A DNA stretch of 6,994 nucleotides from JACVRM01 sp046262315 (GTDB lineage Bacteria; Actinomycetota; Thermoleophilia; Gaiellales; Gaiellaceae). The translations under genes were made by a program, and so were the position numbers. The stretch lies in NCBI GenBank assembly GCA_046262315.1, contig JBHEMZ010000104.1, positions 1-6,994 on the forward strand, given 5' to 3'. The notes beneath the pieces were generated by a model. It searched no databases. It was given only the letters and a program-made list of their open reading frames with translations, and was not told the origin of the DNA. Positions 4,666-6,994 of the stretch are shown one piece after another (position 1 is the stretch's first letter; each line of letters begins with the position of its first letter).

Positions 4666-5532
4666 GTGAGGGCCGCAGAGCCGCTCGACCTGCTGCACCT
4701 GGGCCGCGAGCGAGTCATTGCCTCGTACCTGCTCGATACACCGGCGGACGGGCCGGCTCTCTTCGACTGCGGGCCCGCGACGTGCGCCGAGACGCTGAAG
4801 CAGCGGCTCGCCGAGCGCGGCCTCGCCCTCACGGACATCCGCCACTTGCTGCTCTCGCACATCCATCTCGACCACGCGGGCGCGGCCGGCGTGCTGGTCC
4901 GCGAGCACCCGACCCTGACCGTCCATGTCTCGGAGATCGGCGCGCCCCACCTGGTGGACCCCTCGCGCCTCGAGCGAAGTGCACGACGCCTCTACGGCGA
5001 CGACTTCGAGCGCCTCTGGGGCGAGCTCGCGCCCGTACCCGAACGCAACGTCCAGGTCGTCGCAGACCGGGTGCTTGGTCTCGAGTGCTTCCCGAGTCCC
5101 GGCCACGCCTCTCACCATGTCTCCTACCTCGACGCCGGCGGCACGCTCTACGCCGGCGACGCGGCCGGGGTGCGCATCGCGCCGAGCGCGTTCGTTCTCC
5201 CACCGACACCGCCTCCCGAGTTCGACCTCGAGCGCTGGCTCTCGACGGTCGACGAGCTCGAGCGACGGCGACCGACGCGGCTCGCGCTGATCCACTTCGG
5301 AACCGCGGACGACGTTGAGACCCATCTCGCCGAGCTGCGCGAGCGCCTCCAGACCTGGACCGCCGATGTCGAACGGGGTGCGGACGAGGCCGCGTTCATG
5401 GCGGGGCGCGAGACCGAGATGGCCGCCCTGCCGGAGGAGCAGCGCGGGTCGTACGACCAGGCCATCCCGTTCTGGCAGTCGTACGCCGGGATCAAGCGCT
5501 ACATCGACAAGCGGCGCGAGCGCGCCGCGTGA
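4666..5532 (+). CDS. MBL-fold metallo-hydrolase
   Basis: This 288-residue cytoplasmic protein (no signal peptide) is a metallo-beta-lactamase-fold hydrolase with a complete two-metal site. It has Asp34 in LFDCGP, the HIHLDHAG motif (His65, His67, Asp69, His70), His147 in SPGHASHH, Asp165 in LYAGDAAG and His210 in LALIHFG. Residues 95-130 and 172-190 are insertions between core elements. A C-terminal helical extension (about 213-288) ends in SYAGIKRYIDKRRERAA, a tail I associate with a group of uncharacterised actinobacterial MBL proteins. The fold covers glyoxalase II-like thioesterases, lactonases, phosphodiesterases and others, and the substrate cannot be named. It is not evidently a beta-lactamase. 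GTG 4666 is supported by the -10 box 6 bases upstream and by an N-terminus (LDLLHLGRERVIASYLL) suited to the first strands. Its stop overlaps the start of the MFS gene, so the two form a translationally coupled pair. Confidence 0.87.
   Translation: MRAAEPLDLLHLGRERVIASYLLDTPADGPALFDCGPATCAETLKQRLAERGLALTDIRHLLLSHIHLDHAGAAGVLVREHPTLTVHVSEIGAPHLVDPSRLERSARRLYGDDFERLWGELAPVPERNVQVVADRVLGLECFPSPGHASHHVSYLDAGGTLYAGDAAGVRIAPSAFVLPPTPPPEFDLERWLSTVDELERRRPTRLALIHFGTADDVETHLAELRERLQTWTADVERGADEAAFMAGRETEMAALPEEQRGSYDQAIPFWQSYAGIKRYIDKRRERAA
5511..5528 (+). promoter_or_regulatory. Inverted repeat abutting the MFS start codon
   Basis: GCGGCGCG (5511-5518) and CGCGCCGC (5521-5528) are perfect inverted copies around AG, and the GTG start of the MFS gene begins at the next base. 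As RNA this could form a 7-bp GC stem with a GAGC loop, covering the place where a Shine-Dalgarno would sit; none is present. It lies in the last codons of the MBL gene (KRRERAA). Ribosomes finishing that gene would open the stem, which suits reinitiation at the overlapping GTGA. Confidence 0.45.
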
Positions 5533-6797
5533 AGCTCCCCGCGTCGCTCGGAGCGCTCGCAGAGCGCGACTTCCGCTTGCTGTTCCTCGGACGAAGCGCC
5601 TCGCTGCTCGGCAGCGCGTTCGCTCCGGTGGCGCTCGCCTTCGCGGTGCTCGACGACCTCGACGGCTCAGCCTCGTCGCTCGGTCTCGTGCTCGCGGCGA
5701 TTTGGGTTCCGCAGGTGATCTTCATCCTCGTCGGCGGCATCTGGGCCGACCGCCTGCCGCGCAACCTCGTGATGGTCTCGACCGACCTCGTCATGTGCGC
5801 GGCGCAGGCGGCCGTCGCCGTCCTGCTGCTCACCGGCTCCGCGCAACTCTGGCAGCTCGTCGCGCTCCAGCTCGTGCGCGGGACGGCCAACGCCTTCTTC
5901 TTCCCCGCGGCGAGCGGGCTCGTCCCGCACGTCGTCAGCCCGGGGCGCCTCCAGCAGGCGAACGCGCTGCTGCGCCTGTCGCACAGCAGCACGACGATCG
6001 TCGGAGCCGGTCTCGCGGGGCTCGTCGTCGCGGCGGTCGGTACCGGGGCCGCACTCGCGTTCGACGCCGCGACCTTCCTGGTGAGCGCTGCACTCGTGGG
6101 GCGGATCCGAGTGCACGCTCGAATCGCAGCCGCGAGCCGCAGCTTCCTCCGCGAGCTGCGCGAGGGCTGGGACGAATTCGCGTCGCGTACATGGCTCTGG
6201 ACGATCGTGGTGCAGTTCATGTTCATCAACGCCTTCGCCCACGGCACGTTCCTGGTGCTCGGCCCGGTCGTGGCGCAGAGGGAGCTCGGTGGCGCCTCCG
6301 CGTGGGGCGCGATCCTCGCCGCCGAAGCCGCGGGCATGGTCCTGGGCGGCCTCCTGGTGTTGCGCACCAAACCCGACCGCATTCTGCTCGTGGCGAGCGT
6401 CGGGATCCTCCTGACGGCACCGGTGTGCGTCCTGATCGCGCTCCCCGCATCGCTGCTACTCCTCGCCGGCGCTGCGGTGCTCGCAGGGCTCGGCGCGGAG
6501 GTGTTCGGCGTGCTCTGGGACACCGCCATGCAACAGCAGATCCCGCACGACCGGCTCTCACGCGTGTACTCCTACGACGCGCTGGGCTCCTTCGTGTGCA
6601 TTCCCATCGGCCTGTCCATCGCCGGACCGATCGCCGACGTGCTCAGCGTTCGCGCGGCTCTGCTCCTCGCGGCAGCCGTGGTGGTCGTGGCTACTGCGGC
6701 GGTCCTCCTCGTGGGCGAGGGACGGACGCTTCGCCGCAGCGACCCCGCGCCTCCAGAGTCCCACCACGAGCGCGTGTTCGCCACCGAGCCGTCCTGA
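5529..6797 (+). CDS. MFS exporter, DHA3/MFS_3-like
   Basis: This 422-residue integral membrane protein belongs to the major facilitator superfamily, closest in style to the DHA3 (MFS_3) drug and siderophore exporters, which use the proton gradient. It opens with RDFRLLFLGRSASLLGSAF (13-31). The loop 2-3 signature GGIWADRLPRN (69-79) follows, and then PAASGLVPHVVSPGRLQQAN (126-144, after helix 4), a stretch typical of this group. The central cytoplasmic loop is about 193-220 (RELREGWDEFASR). The second half has hydrophobic segments near 223-247, 258-278, 285-307, 309-329, 350-372 and 374-395, with LWDTAMQQQIPHDRLSRVYSYD (329-350) between them. Twelve helices are likely, and the charged tail (397-422) should be cytoplasmic. 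The length is normal and the gene looks intact. It starts at GTG overlapping the MBL stop (GTGA), with no Shine-Dalgarno, so it probably depends on translation of the MBL gene. The exported compound is unknown. Confidence 0.88.
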   Translation: MKLPASLGALAERDFRLLFLGRSASLLGSAFAPVALAFAVLDDLDGSASSLGLVLAAIWVPQVIFILVGGIWADRLPRNLVMVSTDLVMCAAQAAVAVLLLTGSAQLWQLVALQLVRGTANAFFFPAASGLVPHVVSPGRLQQANALLRLSHSSTTIVGAGLAGLVVAAVGTGAALAFDAATFLVSAALVGRIRVHARIAAASRSFLRELREGWDEFASRTWLWTIVVQFMFINAFAHGTFLVLGPVVAQRELGGASAWGAILAAEAAGMVLGGLLVLRTKPDRILLVASVGILLTAPVCVLIALPASLLLLAGAAVLAGLGAEVFGVLWDTAMQQQIPHDRLSRVYSYDALGSFVCIPIGLSIAGPIADVLSVRAALLLAAAVVVVATAAVLLVGEGRTLRRSDPAPPESHHERVFATEPS

Positions 6798-6800
6798 TTT

Positions 6801-6815
6801 GCCGCCGCTGGCGGC
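6801..6815 (+). terminator. Weak hairpin just after the MFS gene
   Basis: GCCGCC (6801-6806) and GGCGGC (6810-6815) pair across a 3-base loop, three bases after the MFS stop. The position suits an operon end, but no T-tract follows; next comes GGTGCACC (6818-6825), itself an 8-base palindrome. A U-less terminator is possible in this GC-rich setting, but support is thin. Confidence 0.3.
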
Positions 6816-6835
6816 GTGGTGCACCCGCGCCCCGC

Positions 6836-6861
6836 CACTAGTAACAGTCTGTTACTTAGTG
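6836..6861. repeat. Near-perfect palindrome at the presumed IS left end
   Basis: The left arm CACTAGTAACAG (6836-6847) and the right arm CTGTTACTTAGTG (6849-6861) are inverted copies around a central T (6848), with one extra T in the right arm. The sequence is markedly AT-richer than its surroundings. It lies 38 bases after the MFS stop and 67 bases before the transposase start. This is where an insertion sequence end would be expected, and it may be the transposase binding site. Confidence 0.6.
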
Positions 6862-6864
6862 CTC

Positions 6865-6903
6865 CCGGTCCGAAGTTCGGTCGTGATCGGTTGAAGGGAC
6901 CGG
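6865..6903 (+). other. Stem-loop in the transposase leader
   Basis: CCGGTCC (6865-6871) pairs perfectly with GGACCGG (6897-6903), enclosing 25 bases. A second palindrome, CCGAA-G-TTCGG (6870-6880), overlaps the first arm and would compete with it. The stem ends 12 bases before the transposase ribosome binding site. Leader structures of this kind often limit transposase expression from outside transcripts; that role is inferred here. Confidence 0.35.
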
Positions 6904-6927
6904 AGGGTTGGCGTCGAAGAGGGCGCC

Positions 6928-6994
6928 ATGGCGAAGAGTCCTTTCGAGATCGTGCTGAGCAGGGAGGAGCGGGCGGAGCTTGAGCGGCGGGTGG
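6928..6994 (+). CDS. Transposase N-terminus, probably IS630 family (partial)
   Basis: Only the first 22 codons are present, reading MAKSPFEIVLSREERAELER and then RV. The pattern of a short basic start, a beta-like stretch and LSxEERAELER closely resembles the N-terminus of IS630-type transposases, where it precedes a helix-turn-helix domain. GAAGAGGG (6916-6923) is a good ribosome binding site, 4 bases before the ATG. An in-frame TGA at 6892-6894 precedes it, with no better start between. With so few residues, another helix-turn-helix protein cannot be excluded; the palindrome upstream favours a transposase. Confidence 0.62.
   Translation, partial: MAKSPFEIVLSREERAELERRV

Larger units (their letters stand above)
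6841..6994 (+). mobile_element. Left end of an insertion sequence, probably IS630 family
   Basis: The element is cut by the window edge. The left boundary is inferred: TA at 6839-6840, inside CTAG, could be the TA target duplication that IS630-family elements make, with the element starting at GTAACAG (6841). Supporting evidence is the AT-rich palindrome, a structured leader, and a transposase-like start at 6928. The IS sits in the gap after the MFS gene and does not break it. The right end, its inverted repeat and the second TA copy lie outside the window, so the exact edge is uncertain by several bases. Confidence 0.55.

Noticed and set aside
4294..5325. 343-codon minus-strand frame across the MBL gene
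   Set aside because: It is antisense to a hydrolase with a full metal site, and its sequence is Arg/Ala/Glu-rich without domain motifs.
5315..6841. 508-codon plus-strand frame over the MFS gene
   Set aside because: It is very Arg-rich with no membrane segments, a shadow of the MFS gene in another frame.
1..6994. CRISPR array, tRNA, rRNA or a defence or toxin-antitoxin system
   Set aside because: No regularly spaced direct repeats, no tRNA- or rRNA-like sequence and no recognised defence gene were seen on either strand.

Overview
This is a GC-rich window (about 70% G+C by eye) with GTG starts at five of the seven genes whose start lies inside it. Two genes have a -10 box placed for leaderless transcription. 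These traits, and the protein types, point to an actinobacterial chromosome. A deep-branching Thermoleophilia-like lineage is my guess from general resemblance; there is no marker gene here to confirm it.

Layout. Positions 1-800 hold the 3' part of a cystathionine beta-synthase gene (end of the PLP domain plus two CBS domains). A small cupredoxin-like lipoprotein with a complete type I copper ligand set follows at 825-1250, then an AlkZ/YcaQ-type winged-helix DNA glycosylase at 1299-2429. A 125-base intergenic stretch carries two dyad sequences and a promoter. A cystathionine gamma-synthase/gamma-lyase gene follows at 2555-3706, then a secreted, membrane-anchored protein of unknown function at 3760-4380. 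Between 4365 and about 4565 the minus strand keeps the broken C-terminal part of a GNAT acetyltransferase gene. A second leaderless-type promoter drives an MBL-fold hydrolase (4666-5532), which overlaps an MFS exporter (5529-6797) by four bases. The window ends inside an insertion sequence, probably IS630 family: a near-perfect palindrome at its presumed left end, a structured leader, and the first 22 codons of the transposase.

How the genes work together. Cystathionine beta-synthase and the gamma-acting enzyme form the two-step transsulfuration route between homocysteine and cysteine. Here they are separated by two genes with no obvious link to sulfur metabolism. The MBL hydrolase and MFS exporter overlap and are probably co-translated, so they may act on one compound, but the substrate cannot be read from sequence. 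The remaining genes look like independent housekeeping or accessory genes.

I found no CRISPR array, RNA gene, toxin-antitoxin pair or recognisable defence system. The most informative non-obvious items are the decayed GNAT gene, the two identically spaced -10 boxes, the unknown membrane-anchored protein, and the insertion sequence end.
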